56,506 bases of DNA. Source: Nitrosomonadales bacterium (GTDB lineage Bacteria; Pseudomonadota; Gammaproteobacteria; Burkholderiales; Gallionellaceae). The translations under genes were made by a program, and so were the position numbers. Position 1 is the first letter of the stretch, and each line of letters starts with the position of its first letter. The stretch covers positions 1-56,506 of the forward strand of contig JACRAT010000011.1 in assembly GCA_016234685.1 (NCBI GenBank), read 5' to 3'. A model generated the notes under the pieces. That model was not told the origin of the DNA and ran no database searches. It saw nothing but the letters and a program-made list of their open reading frames with translations. Of this stretch, positions 1-7,964 are shown piece after piece.

Positions 1-123
1 CACCTTGGCCTTGAATCCCGGTGCGTGATTCCTTCTCGTCCTTTTCATGTGCTTGCTCCTCTGGTTGCCGTGCTGTTCACGGCTTGGGTTAAGCAAGGCT
101 ATCACTTATCGGACTGTCCGAAA
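1..123. other. no gene recognised
   Basis: This stretch lies downstream of the restriction endonuclease stop codon and runs off the window edge. A short plus-strand open frame crosses it, but it continues antisense into the endonuclease gene, has no clear ribosome binding site and resembles nothing I know. I see no hairpin terminator or RNA gene. Confidence 0.4.
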
Positions 124-990
124 TTACGGCGCCACCTCTATATGTATCGAGAGCAGCGTATCTTCCTGCATGTTCGGATGAATGTCGCAGTAATACACAC
201 CATCCAATGGATTGAGCTTGACCGTAAACGCTTTGAAGTGCCCCGGTAAAAAGGTTGCACTCACCCCGTACTCGTTTTCTCGCTTCGTTTTCTTCCGCTG
301 AACATCGTTCAAAAAGATGGCAATATGAGGCAGGCTAGTATCTGTCAGGCGGCTATAAAGAAATTTATCCATGAAGACTTTATCAATACGGTCTTTACTG
401 GAGGTTTTTACCAAACCGATAATCTTTAATTCCGCGTCTTTACTGAATAGCAAATCATGCTGATAGCTAGACTTGAAAAGCTCGACACCATCCGCCCCCT
501 TTACCGGAACTTGCATCGTTCCTGATACGCAGTCGACCTTAAGGGAAACGATCAGCAGGCGAATCAACCGCTCGAATAGATCTCCATTTACCTTTCGAGC
601 TTGATTTGACTTTCCGGCAGGCAACGCGTCGAGTGTCGCACCAATAGCTTGCTGAAGTGTGTAGATGGTGCGGATCAAGTTTTCTCGCGACTCATCCGCA
701 GGACGCTGACCATCACCTAACTGCTCAAGCGTCATTTCGAACTGCTTTGCAGCATGAGCAAAGCTTGCTGCGTCGTACATCAAGAGAGAATTCAGCGGCC
801 TCGTGATATTGAAGTTTCCTTCGTGGTTATACTGAAAAAATTGATAGTGACTTTCGTTTTGAGACACGATGCGTGCCTGCAATCCTGTATCAATGTACTC
901 AAGGTAGCGGGCGCAGAAATCAATGAAATGTGCGATGGTTTCGAATCGCTTCTTATCCGCAGCGTGACACACCAAGTCGGCCAGTTTCAT
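124..990 (-). CDS. putative type II restriction endonuclease
   Basis: A 288-aa protein whose ATG overlaps the stop of the upstream DNA methyltransferase (ATGA), so the two are translationally coupled. It is inferred to cleave the site protected by that methylase. The C-terminal half has a PD-(D/E)XK-like layout: E140 in an amphipathic helix (NGDLFERLIRLLI), D179 in QHDLLF, then E187-L-K189 and a basic VKTSSKDR strand near 194-201. The N-terminal 130 residues are mostly helical and show no domain I recognise. Base composition is AT-richer than the trpS operon before it, suggesting acquisition. The exact catalytic lysine and the recognition site cannot be read from sequence. Partner position is the main support for the call. 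Confidence 0.7.
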   Translation of the reverse strand: MKLADLVCHAADKKRFETIAHFIDFCARYLEYIDTGLQARIVSQNESHYQFFQYNHEGNFNITRPLNSLLMYDAASFAHAAKQFEMTLEQLGDGQRPADESRENLIRTIYTLQQAIGATLDALPAGKSNQARKVNGDLFERLIRLLIVSLKVDCVSGTMQVPVKGADGVELFKSSYQHDLLFSKDAELKIIGLVKTSSKDRIDKVFMDKFLYSRLTDTSLPHIAIFLNDVQRKKTKRENEYGVSATFLPGHFKAFTVKLNPLDGVYYCDIHPNMQEDTLLSIHIEVAP

Positions 991-1934
991 CGGATAGATT
1001 CCCTTCTTTCCGCTGTCTTACGATCATGCGCTATCCACTCGTCTTTAGACATGCGACGCACGCTTTCCAGCCGTTCAATAGCCCATTGGTTGTATTGCGC
1101 ATCAAGATCGCAGGCCATCCACTGTCGTCCCAGCTGCTCCGCCACAACAGCAGTTGTGCCAGACCCTGAAAAAGGGTCTATCACCAGATCGCCTTCATTC
1201 GAGGATGCCAGCACAAATTTTCGCAGCAACTCTTCTGGCTTCTGCGTGGGGTGCGGCGTTTTTTCTCCCATGCCATTGCAAGTGGTAGGAATGTCAATGA
1301 CATCTTTTGGCTTAGCGCCCTTGGGGTGCGGCATCCAGTTATCACGTTGTTTAATCACGCCCTTACCATAGGCACTAGTTTCGGCCTGAGGGTGAGACGG
1401 ATATTTCAGCGTGTGCGCACCATAAGGTGTGCGCACGTCGTCAATATTGAGTTTTGACACCTCTGATTTGCGAAAGTGAATAATACTTTCGTGAGAGCGC
1501 CCCCAATCGCTACCCAAATTAGCCTTGTTCTTGTAGTGCCAGATGAGCCAGCGGCAATGTTTGAAATGCTTTGATGCGGGATGCTTTAAATCGGCGAGAA
1601 TTTCTGAAAAACCACACACGTACAAAGACCCGCTAGGCTTCAAAATTCGGGCTGCCTGCTTAATCCACAACAGAGACCACTCGATATATTTCTCCTGACT
1701 CTCGAAATTGTCCCAGTCTGCTTTTTTGATATTGTAAGGAGGGTCGGCGAATACGAGATCCACGCTGGCAGCATCCAAAGATTCAAGCCAAGCTATCGAA
1801 TTCCCCTGATACAAGCGCCCATTAGAAGTCTCATATTGCAACTGAAAACCTTCCGCAATAGAACGAAAGGACGCATCTCCACTGCTCGACTCCGGTCGCA
1901 CATATCTGGGCTCAATTAGCGAAAGTTGCTCCAT
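987..1934 (-). CDS. site-specific DNA methyltransferase, beta-class (N4/N6 amino type)
   Basis: A 315-aa methyltransferase using S-adenosylmethionine to methylate an exocyclic amino group (adenine N6 or cytosine N4). Catalytic motif IV is DPPYN at residues 64-68 and the SAM-binding motif I is DPFSGSGTT at 253-261. The order IV before I defines the beta class, and the stretch between about 130 and 225 should hold target recognition. I start it at the ATG at 1934 because GGAGG stands 7 nt upstream; an in-frame upstream extension exists but overlaps trpS and has no such site. It begins 17 bp after the trpS stop and overlaps the endonuclease start, forming an R-M operon tail. Target sequence unknown. 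Confidence 0.92.
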   Translation of the reverse strand: MEQLSLIEPRYVRPESSSGDASFRSIAEGFQLQYETSNGRLYQGNSIAWLESLDAASVDLVFADPPYNIKKADWDNFESQEKYIEWSLLWIKQAARILKPSGSLYVCGFSEILADLKHPASKHFKHCRWLIWHYKNKANLGSDWGRSHESIIHFRKSEVSKLNIDDVRTPYGAHTLKYPSHPQAETSAYGKGVIKQRDNWMPHPKGAKPKDVIDIPTTCNGMGEKTPHPTQKPEELLRKFVLASSNEGDLVIDPFSGSGTTAVVAEQLGRQWMACDLDAQYNQWAIERLESVRRMSKDEWIAHDRKTAERRESIR

Positions 1935-1951
1935 GCCTTGCCTCCAACTTG

Positions 1952-3136
1952 CTAGCTGTAGCTCAACCCCATCGCCTCGCGCACATCCCGCATGGTGTCG
2001 CGCGCCAGTTCTCGCGCTTTTTCGCAACCGTCGGCGATGATGTTCTTCACCAGCGTGGGATCATCGAGGTAGTACTGGGCGCGTTCGCGCATCGGGCGTT
2101 GCTCATCCAGCACGGCTTGGATCACGGGCTGCTTGCATTCGATGCAGCCGATGCCAGCGCTGGTGCAGCTGGTTTGCACCCAAGCGCGCGTCTCGTCGCT
2201 GGAGTACACCTGATGCAACTGCCAGACCGGGCATTTCTCCGGCGTGCCGGGGTCGGTACGGCGGATGCGTGCGGGGTCGGTGGGCATGGTGCGGATCTTT
2301 TTGCTGACGCTGTCTTCGTCCTCGCGCATGGTGATGGTGTTGCCGTAGGACTTGGACATCTTCTGCCCGTCCAGCCCCGGCATCCTGGACGCAGCGGTGA
2401 GCATGGCTTGCGGTTCAGAGAGAATCATCTTGCCGCTGCCTTCGAGGTAGCCGAACAGGCGTTCGCGGTCGCCGTGCGAGAGATTCTGCTGCTCGTCCAG
2501 CAGCGCCTCGTCGTCGCCCTGCTCCTGGAATCGGGTGCGCAGATCGAGGTAGAGCCGCCCCTTCTTGTTGCCCATCTTCTTCACAGCGGATTCGGCCTTT
2601 TCCTCGAAGCCGATCTCGCGTCCGTAGATGTGGTTGAAGCGGCGCGCGATCTCGCGGGTGAATTCGATGTGCGGCACTTGGTCTTCGCCCACCGGCACTT
2701 GGGTGGCGCGATAGATCAGGATGTCGGCGCTTTGCAGCAGCGGGTAGCCCAGAAACCCGTAGGTGGACAGGTCCTTGCCGGAGAGTTTCTCCTGCTGATC
2801 CTTGTAGGTCGGCATCCGCTCCAGCCAGCCCAGCGGCGTGATCATCGACAGCAGCAGATGCAGCTCGGCGTGTTCCGGCACGCGGCTCTGGATGAACAGC
2901 GTGGCGTGCGCAGGATCGACACCCGCCGCCAGCCAGTCGATCACCATGTCCCACACGCTCTGCTCGATCACCTGTGGGCTATCGTAATGCGTGGTCAGCG
3001 CGTGCCAGTCGGCGACGAAGAACAAGCACTCCATCTCGTGCTGCATCTTCACCCAGTTCTTCAGCACGCCATGATAGTGGCCGAGGTGCAGACTGCCCGT
3101 AGGGCGCATACCAGACAAAACGCGATCAGCAAACAT
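1952..3136 (-). CDS. trpS: tryptophanyl-tRNA synthetase, with a [4Fe-4S]-type cysteine motif
   Basis: A 394-aa class I synthetase that charges tRNA-Trp. The HIGH-type signature is HLGH at 17-20 and the KMSKS loop is exact at 259-263. It belongs to the longer bacterial type, with an insertion around residues 186-250. Between the KMSKS loop and the C-terminal helices lie C302, C324, C331 and C334, spaced C-x21-C-x6-C-x2-C. This nearly matches the C-x22-C-x6-C-x2-C iron-sulfur ligand set described for Thermotoga TrpRS. The start is supported by AAGGAAG just upstream. It sits 10 bp after the M50 protease gene, as the last housekeeping gene before the R-M pair. Confidence 0.97.
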   Translation of the reverse strand: MFADRVLSGMRPTGSLHLGHYHGVLKNWVKMQHEMECLFFVADWHALTTHYDSPQVIEQSVWDMVIDWLAAGVDPAHATLFIQSRVPEHAELHLLLSMITPLGWLERMPTYKDQQEKLSGKDLSTYGFLGYPLLQSADILIYRATQVPVGEDQVPHIEFTREIARRFNHIYGREIGFEEKAESAVKKMGNKKGRLYLDLRTRFQEQGDDEALLDEQQNLSHGDRERLFGYLEGSGKMILSEPQAMLTAASRMPGLDGQKMSKSYGNTITMREDEDSVSKKIRTMPTDPARIRRTDPGTPEKCPVWQLHQVYSSDETRAWVQTSCTSAGIGCIECKQPVIQAVLDEQRPMRERAQYYLDDPTLVKNIIADGCEKARELARDTMRDVREAMGLSYS

Positions 3137-3146
3137 AGAAACTTCC

Positions 3147-3800
3147 TTAGATACCAGTGATTAGACTCAAGATGCGAACAGATACATTGAACAGCGGCGA
3201 CAGGATCGCCCCGAGAACGGATGTTACCGCCAGAACGATCAAAATGACCATGCCATAAGGCTCGATCTTCGCCAGCATAACCGCCAAACGGTAAGGCAAT
3301 AAGCTGATGGCAACGCGCCCGCCATCCAACGGCGGCAAAGGCAATAGATTCAGAATCATCAGCATCAGATTAATTTCTATGCCGATCTGCGCCATGCCGA
3401 CCAATGGCTCGGCAAAGTAATTGTCGGGAAAGCTCACCCCCAGCCGGATCAGCAAAGCCCAGAACAGCGCCATCGCCAGATTGGTCGCCGGCCCGGCCAG
3501 CGCCACCCACAGCATGTCGCGCTTGGGATTATGCAACGCGCCAAAATTGACCGGAACCGGCTTGGCCCAGCCGAACATGAAGCCACCCGAGGTAGACCAC
3601 AACATTAGTATCGGCACGAGGATCGTGCCTAGTGGATCGACGTGGCGGATGGGATTGAGCGAGATGCGCCCCTGCTGATGCGCAGTATTGTCGCCGAAAT
3701 GTCGCGCCACATAGCCGTGCGCCGCCTCGTGCAAGGTGATAGCGAACAGCACCGGGATAGCCCCCAGCGCGACGATCTGGATCAACTGGTCGATGGACAC
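3147..3800 (-). CDS. site-2 protease family membrane metalloprotease (M50)
   Basis: A 217-aa integral membrane zinc protease of the short M50 type that lacks a PDZ domain. The zinc-binding HEAAH lies near residue 24, and a second motif, NLLPLPPLDGGR, lies near 150. Several hydrophobic segments surround both. I choose the GTG at 3800, two bases after the yciO stop, because AGAGGA precedes it; longer in-frame versions would run deep into yciO and read as antisense-like low-complexity protein. This family is commonly found beside trpS in betaproteobacteria. The substrate is unknown. Confidence 0.88.
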   Translation of the reverse strand: MSIDQLIQIVALGAIPVLFAITLHEAAHGYVARHFGDNTAHQQGRISLNPIRHVDPLGTILVPILMLWSTSGGFMFGWAKPVPVNFGALHNPKRDMLWVALAGPATNLAMALFWALLIRLGVSFPDNYFAEPLVGMAQIGIEINLMLMILNLLPLPPLDGGRVAISLLPYRLAVMLAKIEPYGMVILIVLAVTSVLGAILSPLFNVSVRILSLITGI

Positions 3801-3802
3801 CT

Positions 3803-4432
3803 CTAGTCCTCTATCGAAAACGGCGCGACATCGCCCCTGCCGCGCCGCACCAGCACCGGCGTCGCACCGGTCAGGTCGATCACAGTGGTCGGCTCCAGCC
3901 CGACCGCGCCACAATCCAGCACGAGGTCGAGCTGCTTATCCAGCATCCGGCGTATCTCTTCGGCATCGTTCATCGGATGCTCTTCGTCCGGCAGGATCAG
4001 CGTCGAACTCAACAACGGCTCGCCCAACTCCTCCAGTAGCGCCAGCGTCACCGCATGGTCTGGGATGCGCATCCCGACCGTGTTGCGCTTGGGATGCTGT
4101 AAACGGCGCGGAACTTCCCGCGTGGCATCTAGGATGAAGGTGTAACTGCCCGGCGTATTGTTCTTGAGCAGGCGGAACTGCACGTTGTCCACCCGCGCAT
4201 AGTGCGCCAGCTCGGAAAGGTCGCGGCACATCAGCGTCAGATAGTGTTTGTCGTCCAGCCCGCGTATCTGACGGATGCGCGCGACAGCGTCCTTGTTGCC
4301 GAGCTGGCAACCCAGCGCATAGCTGGAATCGGTGGGATAAGCGATGACCGCGCCCTCGCGCAGCATCGCCGCCGCCTGTTTGATGAGGCGGGGCTGGGGA
4401 TTTTCGGGATGGAGTACGAAGAATTGCGCCAT
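3803..4432 (-). CDS. yciO: YciO/YrdC/Sua5 family RNA-binding protein
   Basis: A 209-aa protein with the YrdC fold: an N-terminal segment with AYPTDSSYALGC and a KH-type region near IRGLDDKHYLTLM, then PGSYTFIL and a GMRIPDH segment. YrdC/Sua5 proteins make threonylcarbamoyl-AMP for the tRNA t6A modification. The YciO branch is closely related, but its role is less settled, so I do not claim it supplies essential t6A here. The ATG lies one base after the PHP gene stop and the M50 gene follows by 2 bp, indicating tight co-transcription. Confidence 0.85.
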   Translation of the reverse strand: MAQFFVLHPENPQPRLIKQAAAMLREGAVIAYPTDSSYALGCQLGNKDAVARIRQIRGLDDKHYLTLMCRDLSELAHYARVDNVQFRLLKNNTPGSYTFILDATREVPRRLQHPKRNTVGMRIPDHAVTLALLEELGEPLLSSTLILPDEEHPMNDAEEIRRMLDKQLDLVLDCGAVGLEPTTVIDLTGATPVLVRRGRGDVAPFSIED

Positions 4433-4433
4433 G

Positions 4434-5345
4434 TCAGCCGTTCACCTGTGTCAGTTCGGCGGCCTCTACCGCCTGAGATACCGTTGCGGTCGCCGCTGGC
4501 TCCCAAAGCTGCCACACCGGGCGGACATCCATCGGCAGATCGGGCAAGCGCCCGATGTCGAAATAACTCTCGCCGGGGCCGTGAAAATCCGAGCCGCACG
4601 AAGCGTAAAGATCGAACTCGCGCGCATAGCGGGCGAATTCGGCGAACTGGTTGGGCGAGTGGCTGCTAGTCACCACCTCAAGGGCTTGCCCGCCAAAAGC
4701 AGTGAACTCGACCAACAACTCGCGCATGGTTTTCGCGCCCATCGAATGCTTGCCCATCATGTAACGACCGGGGTGGGCCAGCACAGCGACGCCGCCGCTG
4801 CCGCGTATCCAGCCGATGGCATCCGACAGGCTGGCCCATTCATGCGGCACATAGCCCGGCTTGCCCTTGACCAGAAAGCGCTTGAACACACTCTTCACGT
4901 CCCGTGCCTGCCCCACCTCGACCAGATAGCGGGCAAAATGGGTGCGACCGATGATGTCCGGGTTGTGCGCGTAGCGGCTCGCGCCAGCCAACACACCGCT
5001 GATGCCGCATTTCGCCAGCCCCGCCGCCATCTTTTCGGCGCGCGCGCGGCGTCCGCTGCGGATGGAATGCAGGCCGTCGATGAGCGGCCGCCAACTCGGA
5101 TCGACATTCAGCCCCACCACATGCAGGGTGTGGCTGCGCCAGGTCACCGAGATCTCCACTCCGTTGATGAAGGTCATGCCGCGCGCCAGCGCCGCCACAC
5201 GCGCTTGGGCTAAGCCGTCGATGTCATCGTGATCGGTCAGCGCGAGGACGCGCACCCCGCGCTCCGCCGCGCGCGCCACCAACTCGGCGGGCGGCAGCAG
5301 ACCGTCAGACACATCTGAATGGCAATGCAGGTCATAATCAAGCAT
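4434..5345 (-). CDS. PHP-domain phosphoesterase (RNase AM / 3',5'-nucleoside bisphosphate phosphatase type)
   Basis: A 303-aa PHP-fold metallohydrolase. Metal-binding motifs appear in order: DLHCHSDVSDG (5-15), LTDHDDIDGL (about 36-45), NGVEIS (about 60), LAHPGRY near 195 and GSDFHGPGE near 252. The length and motif set match the YciV/TrpH group, which hydrolyses 3',5'-bisphosphates and acts as a 5'-3' exoribonuclease on short RNA and rRNA 5' ends. The specific activity is inferred from the family. It begins 5 bp after the rnfH stop. Confidence 0.88.
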   Translation of the reverse strand: MLDYDLHCHSDVSDGLLPPAELVARAAERGVRVLALTDHDDIDGLAQARVAALARGMTFINGVEISVTWRSHTLHVVGLNVDPSWRPLIDGLHSIRSGRRARAEKMAAGLAKCGISGVLAGASRYAHNPDIIGRTHFARYLVEVGQARDVKSVFKRFLVKGKPGYVPHEWASLSDAIGWIRGSGGVAVLAHPGRYMMGKHSMGAKTMRELLVEFTAFGGQALEVVTSSHSPNQFAEFARYAREFDLYASCGSDFHGPGESYFDIGRLPDLPMDVRPVWQLWEPAATATVSQAVEAAELTQVNG

Positions 5346-5350
5346 GGGGA

Positions 5351-5668
5351 TTAGGCCGGTGCGTCGCCGCCACCTTTTTTCATCACCTTGCCCTCTTCGG
5401 CACGGCGCTTGCGCACCTCCTTGGGGTCGGCGAGTAAGGGACGATAGATCTCGATGCGGTCGGTGTCGCGCAACGCGACATCCAGCTTGCTGAGTTTGCC
5501 GAAGATGCCGAATTTTCCCTTGACCAGATCAATCTCGGGGTATTTCTCCAGAATGCCGGAAAGCTCCAGTCCCTGCCCCACCGTGCTGCCCTGCGGCACG
5601 GCAAGCTTGAGCAGCGTTTGCTCGTGCGGCAGCGCGTAGACCACTTCGATGTTAATTTTGTCCGTCAT
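5351..5668 (-). CDS. rnfH: RnfH family ubiquitin-like protein
   Basis: A 105-aa member of the RnfH (UPF0125) family, which has a beta-grasp ubiquitin-like fold. Landmarks are IEVVYALP at the N terminus, KFGIFGKL in the middle and DRIEIYRPLLADPKE followed by a basic tail. Its ATG lies inside the end of ratA (17-nt overlap) with GGAAAAG upstream. A longer in-frame start exists but would extend further into ratA. The ratA-rnfH pairing is conserved in proteobacteria and is how the family is normally recognised. The molecular function is not established. Confidence 0.9.
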   Translation of the reverse strand: MTDKINIEVVYALPHEQTLLKLAVPQGSTVGQGLELSGILEKYPEIDLVKGKFGIFGKLSKLDVALRDTDRIEIYRPLLADPKEVRKRRAEEGKVMKKGGGDAPA

Positions 5669-6092
5669 AGATCTTTTCCGCGCGATGCACAAAGGCATCC
5701 ACAAAGGTATTGGCGATATGGTGGAACACCGGCCCGACCAGCTTCTCCAGCAACTTCTGCGAGAACTCGTAACTCAGCCGAAACTGAATCTTGCAGGCAG
5801 AATCCGACAAGGGGATGAAACGCCACTCGCCGTCCAGATGCTGGAACGGCCCGTCCCGCAGCGTCATGTCGATCAAGAATGGCGGCTGGCGCGCATTCTC
5901 GGTCGAAAAGCCCTGCTTGATGCCGTGATAATCGATCTGCACTGAAGCCTGCACGACATCGCCCTCGATGGAATCCACCGAGCTCCCCCCACACCAAGGC
6001 AGGAATTCCGGGTAGCGTTCCACCCCATCGACCAGCGCGAACATCTGCGCACAACTGTACGGAACCAGAACCGTTTTTTCGACTAACGCCAT
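5652..6092 (-). CDS. ratA: RatA-like START/coenzyme Q-binding protein
   Basis: A 146-aa polyketide-cyclase/START-fold protein (COQ10 family). It has the conserved N-terminal [32 protein letters not shown], and a C-terminal helix rich in aromatic residues. In E. coli, RatA was reported to interfere with ribosome subunit joining, while homologues act as ubiquinone chaperones; which applies here is unknown. I start it at 6092, where AGAAGGTG precedes the ATG, rather than at an upstream ATG that would overlap the divergent smpB start. It heads the minus-strand operon that runs through rnfH to trpS. Confidence 0.9.
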   Translation of the reverse strand: MALVEKTVLVPYSCAQMFALVDGVERYPEFLPWCGGSSVDSIEGDVVQASVQIDYHGIKQGFSTENARQPPFLIDMTLRDGPFQHLDGEWRFIPLSDSACKIQFRLSYEFSQKLLEKLVGPVFHHIANTFVDAFVHRAEKIYDGQN

Positions 6093-6171
6093 TGCACCTT
6101 CTGCCAAATCCAAAGCTGATAGAATTATACGGGTTATCCACCCCGGATTCGCCACTCTTTCAAATATCCGC

Positions 6172-6621
6172 ATGAGCATCATCCAGAACAAAAAAGCCTT
6201 TCACGACTTCTTCATCGAAGACCGCTATGAAGCGGGACTCATGCTCGAAGGCTGGGAAGTGAAATCCATCCGCGCCGGTCGCGTGCAACTCAAGGAAGCC
6301 TACGTCCTCGCCAAGGACGGCGCACTCTACCTGTTCGGCTCGCACATCAGCCCCCTCCCCACCGCCTCCACCCACATCCACCCCGACCCGGTGCGCACCC
6401 GCAAACTGCTGCTGCACCAGAACGAGATCGACAAACTCAGCGGCAAAGTCCAACGCGCCGGCTACACCCTGATGCCGCTCGACATGCACTACAAGAACGG
6501 ACGCATCAAACTGGAAATCGGCCTAGCCAAGGGGAAGAAGGAACATGACAAGCGCGACACTGAACGTGAACGGGATGCGAAACGTGAAGTGGCGCAGGCC
6601 ATGAAGAAAGAGCGCCGCTAG
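6172..6621 (+). CDS. smpB: SsrA-binding protein SmpB
   Basis: A 149-aa tmRNA-binding protein needed for trans-translation rescue of stalled ribosomes. Diagnostic stretches are [28 protein letters not shown], the SHISPL segment and the basic C-terminal tail [16 protein letters not shown] that enters the mRNA channel. It is transcribed divergently from ratA across an 80-bp gap. The last 60 bp of the gene are repeated, with changes, 80 bp further on (6702-6761). No ssrA gene was recognised in this window. Confidence 0.97.
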   Translation: MSIIQNKKAFHDFFIEDRYEAGLMLEGWEVKSIRAGRVQLKEAYVLAKDGALYLFGSHISPLPTASTHIHPDPVRTRKLLLHQNEIDKLSGKVQRAGYTLMPLDMHYKNGRIKLEIGLAKGKKEHDKRDTERERDAKREVAQAMKKERR

Positions 6622-6850
6622 TCCAGACTGGTCGCGCTTGCGGCGTAGGCTAACTTGCACAGCAAGTTAAACCGCGTAGCGGTAGTCGTAGCCACAAAAG
6701 AGACACCGAACGGGATGCGAAGCGCAAAGTGGCTCAGGCTATGAAAAAGGAACGGCTCTAATCGGTGTCTCTCTTTCGGCGGAGGCTAACATTGACGCAT
6801 CCAATGTTAAGCTCGCACAGCGAGCGGCCAGAGCCACAACGGGACCCTGA
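6562..6850 (+). repeat. tandem unit: smpB 3' end plus two-hairpin element, two copies
   Basis: Unit 1 is the smpB tail (6562-6621) plus a spacer with two perfect hairpins: TAACTTGC/GCAAGTTA (6651-6669) and ACCGC/GCGGT (6671-6683). Unit 2 is a second smpB-like tail (6702-6761) plus two hairpins in the same order: TAACATTG/CAATGTTA (6787-6809) and GCTCGC/GCGAGC (6811-6825). Each pair is introduced by a GGCTAAC-like word and followed by AGCCACAA. Stem sequences differ between copies while pairing is kept, which suggests selected structure. Confidence 0.75.
6702..6761 (+). pseudogene. duplicated fragment of the smpB 3' end
   Basis: Twenty codons ending in TAA would encode [19 protein letters not shown], nearly the same as the SmpB C terminus ([21 protein letters not shown]). 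There is no start codon or ribosome site for it, so it is a relic. Synonymous differences show the duplication is not recent. Confidence 0.8.
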
Positions 6851-6869
6851 ACACAAAAAGGTGTAAGCC

Positions 6870-7062
6870 ATGAAAGCCAAGTACGACCTTTCTCTGCTGA
6901 AGCCCCGCAAAAGTCCCTATGCCTCCAAGCTGAAAAACCCGTCACCATGCGTCTTTTAGAGGATGTTGAGGAATGGTCGATGAAGCCGGCGTCCCCTGCC
7001 AGAGCATCATCAACCTTCACCTGCGTGACTGCCTTGCACACGATCACAACGGCAACAATTGA
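6870..7062 (+). pseudogene. decayed ribbon-helix-helix (BrnA/CopG-like) antitoxin
   Basis: An ATG with AAGGTG upstream opens MKAKYDLSLLKPRKSPYAS, then KLKN, and stops at 6957. Shifting by one base after KLK gives PVTMRLLEDVEEW, and a second shift gives DEAGVPCQSIINLHLRDCL ending at the TGA at 7060-7062. Together these match the usual layout of small antitoxins of this group: YDxSxxKxRxNPYAxxLKK, PVTxRL, DEAGVPxQSxINLxLRDC. At least one small deletion and two frame changes are needed. I see no partner toxin gene, so this is a remnant. Confidence 0.65.
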
Positions 7063-7081
7063 TCGCGAACCACCTTCGGCT

Positions 7082-7168
7082 TCACCACTCAAGCTTGCCT
7101 ACCTCACTAACACCATGAACCACATAAATATTCTTGGCAAGATCAATCCCAATCATGATAATGCTCAT
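7082..7168 (-). pseudogene. IS110-family transposase, N-terminal stub
   Basis: On the minus strand an ATG at 7168 follows a strong GGAGGGG site and opens MSIIMIGIDLAKNIYVVHG, which matches the start of IS110-type DEDD transposases (GIDLAKN, with the first catalytic Asp). After 28 codons it ends in TGA at 7082, and the bases beyond show no further transposase sequence. Its length is far below the roughly 300-400 aa of a whole enzyme. It abuts the decayed antitoxin. Confidence 0.7.
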
Positions 7169-7353
7169 GACTTCCCCTCCTGTCGGTTTAGATGAAAATG
7201 ACACTTTCCATCTTGGCACTTTCCATGCCGCTCGCGGTAACCTCTCCGCTCCTTCGGGACGGGAAAGTCCCTTTCATTCGTTAGGCCCCTCATCATGCGC
7301 TAACGCCCCCAATCTGAGTCCCTCCGCTCATTGAAAAAATCCCTCATCTTCCT

Positions 7354-7381
7354 CTTGAAATCCCTCCGCCCTGCCCCATCT
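7354..7381 (+). promoter_or_regulatory. RpoH (sigma-32) heat-shock promoter of grpE
   Basis: The -35 element CTTGAAA (7354-7360) and -10 element CCCCATCT (7374-7381) are separated by 13 bp, an exact match to the E. coli sigma-32 consensus. It lies about 28 bp before the grpE start. Confidence 0.9.
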
Positions 7382-7408
7382 GCTCGGCATCGCCACAAGG
7401 AGAAGCTA

Positions 7409-7933
7409 ATGGAACAGCAGGACAACACCGCGCAAACCGAGAACAAAGAAGCTCAGAACCAGAACACCATCGACATCCTCCCCAGCATGGAAGAGCAGTT
7501 GCAAGCCGCCGAGCGTAAGGCGCAGGAGCATTACGACGCTTGGATGTATGCCAAAGCCGAGGGCGAGAACATCCGCCGCCGCGCTGCCGAGGATGTGAGC
7601 AAGGCGCAGAAATTCGCCGTTGAGCGCTTCTCGAACGAAGTGCTGGCGGTGAAGGACAGCTTAGAGGCTGGCTTGGCCGTGACCACCGAGAACGTGGAGA
7701 GCTTCAAGAGCGGCATGGAGTTGACGCTGAAGCAGCTTTCCAGCGTGTTCGAGAAGTTCAACATCAAAGAGATCAACCCGGTCGGCGAGAAGCTCGATCC
7801 GCACAAGCATCAGGCCATCGGCATGATAGACAGCGAGCTGCCCGCCAACACCGTGGCGAGTGTGATGCAGAAGGGTTACACGCTGAACGAGCGCGTGCTA
7901 CGTCCGGCGCTGGTGATGGTGTCGAAAGGCTGA
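7409..7933 (+). CDS. grpE: nucleotide exchange factor GrpE
   Basis: A 174-aa co-chaperone that releases ADP from DnaK. It has an acidic, Gln-rich N-terminal tail, a long coiled-coil segment ([20 protein letters not shown] through [18 protein letters not shown]), then the beta domain with [16 protein letters not shown] and the closing [19 protein letters not shown]. The ATG at 7409 is chosen because AAGGAGAAG stands just before it; an upstream in-frame frame reads through the promoter. It is followed by dnaK with its own heat-shock promoter. Confidence 0.97.
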   Translation: MEQQDNTAQTENKEAQNQNTIDILPSMEEQLQAAERKAQEHYDAWMYAKAEGENIRRRAAEDVSKAQKFAVERFSNEVLAVKDSLEAGLAVTTENVESFKSGMELTLKQLSSVFEKFNIKEINPVGEKLDPHKHQAIGMIDSELPANTVASVMQKGYTLNERVLRPALVMVSKG

Positions 7934-7964
7934 GGGCGGGGAAGGGATCGCGCCTTTTGCGCTC

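Noticed and set aside
25..249. A 74-codon plus-strand frame at the window start
   Set aside because: Overlaps the endonuclease gene antisense, no ribosome site, no similarity.
1949..3160. A 403-codon plus-strand frame opposite trpS
   Set aside because: Shadow of trpS in GC-rich codons. TrpRS motifs on the other strand are complete.
6645..6830. Possible integron attC sites in the smpB-tail repeats (GCTAAC and GTTAAGC words)
   Set aside because: Only the GTTRRRY side fits, the loops are 3-7 nt and not tens of bases, and no integrase or cassette array is present.
7196..7330. An extra gene between the IS110 stub and grpE
   Set aside because: Short open frames here have no start signals; the stretch is best read as grpE upstream DNA leading to the heat-shock promoter.
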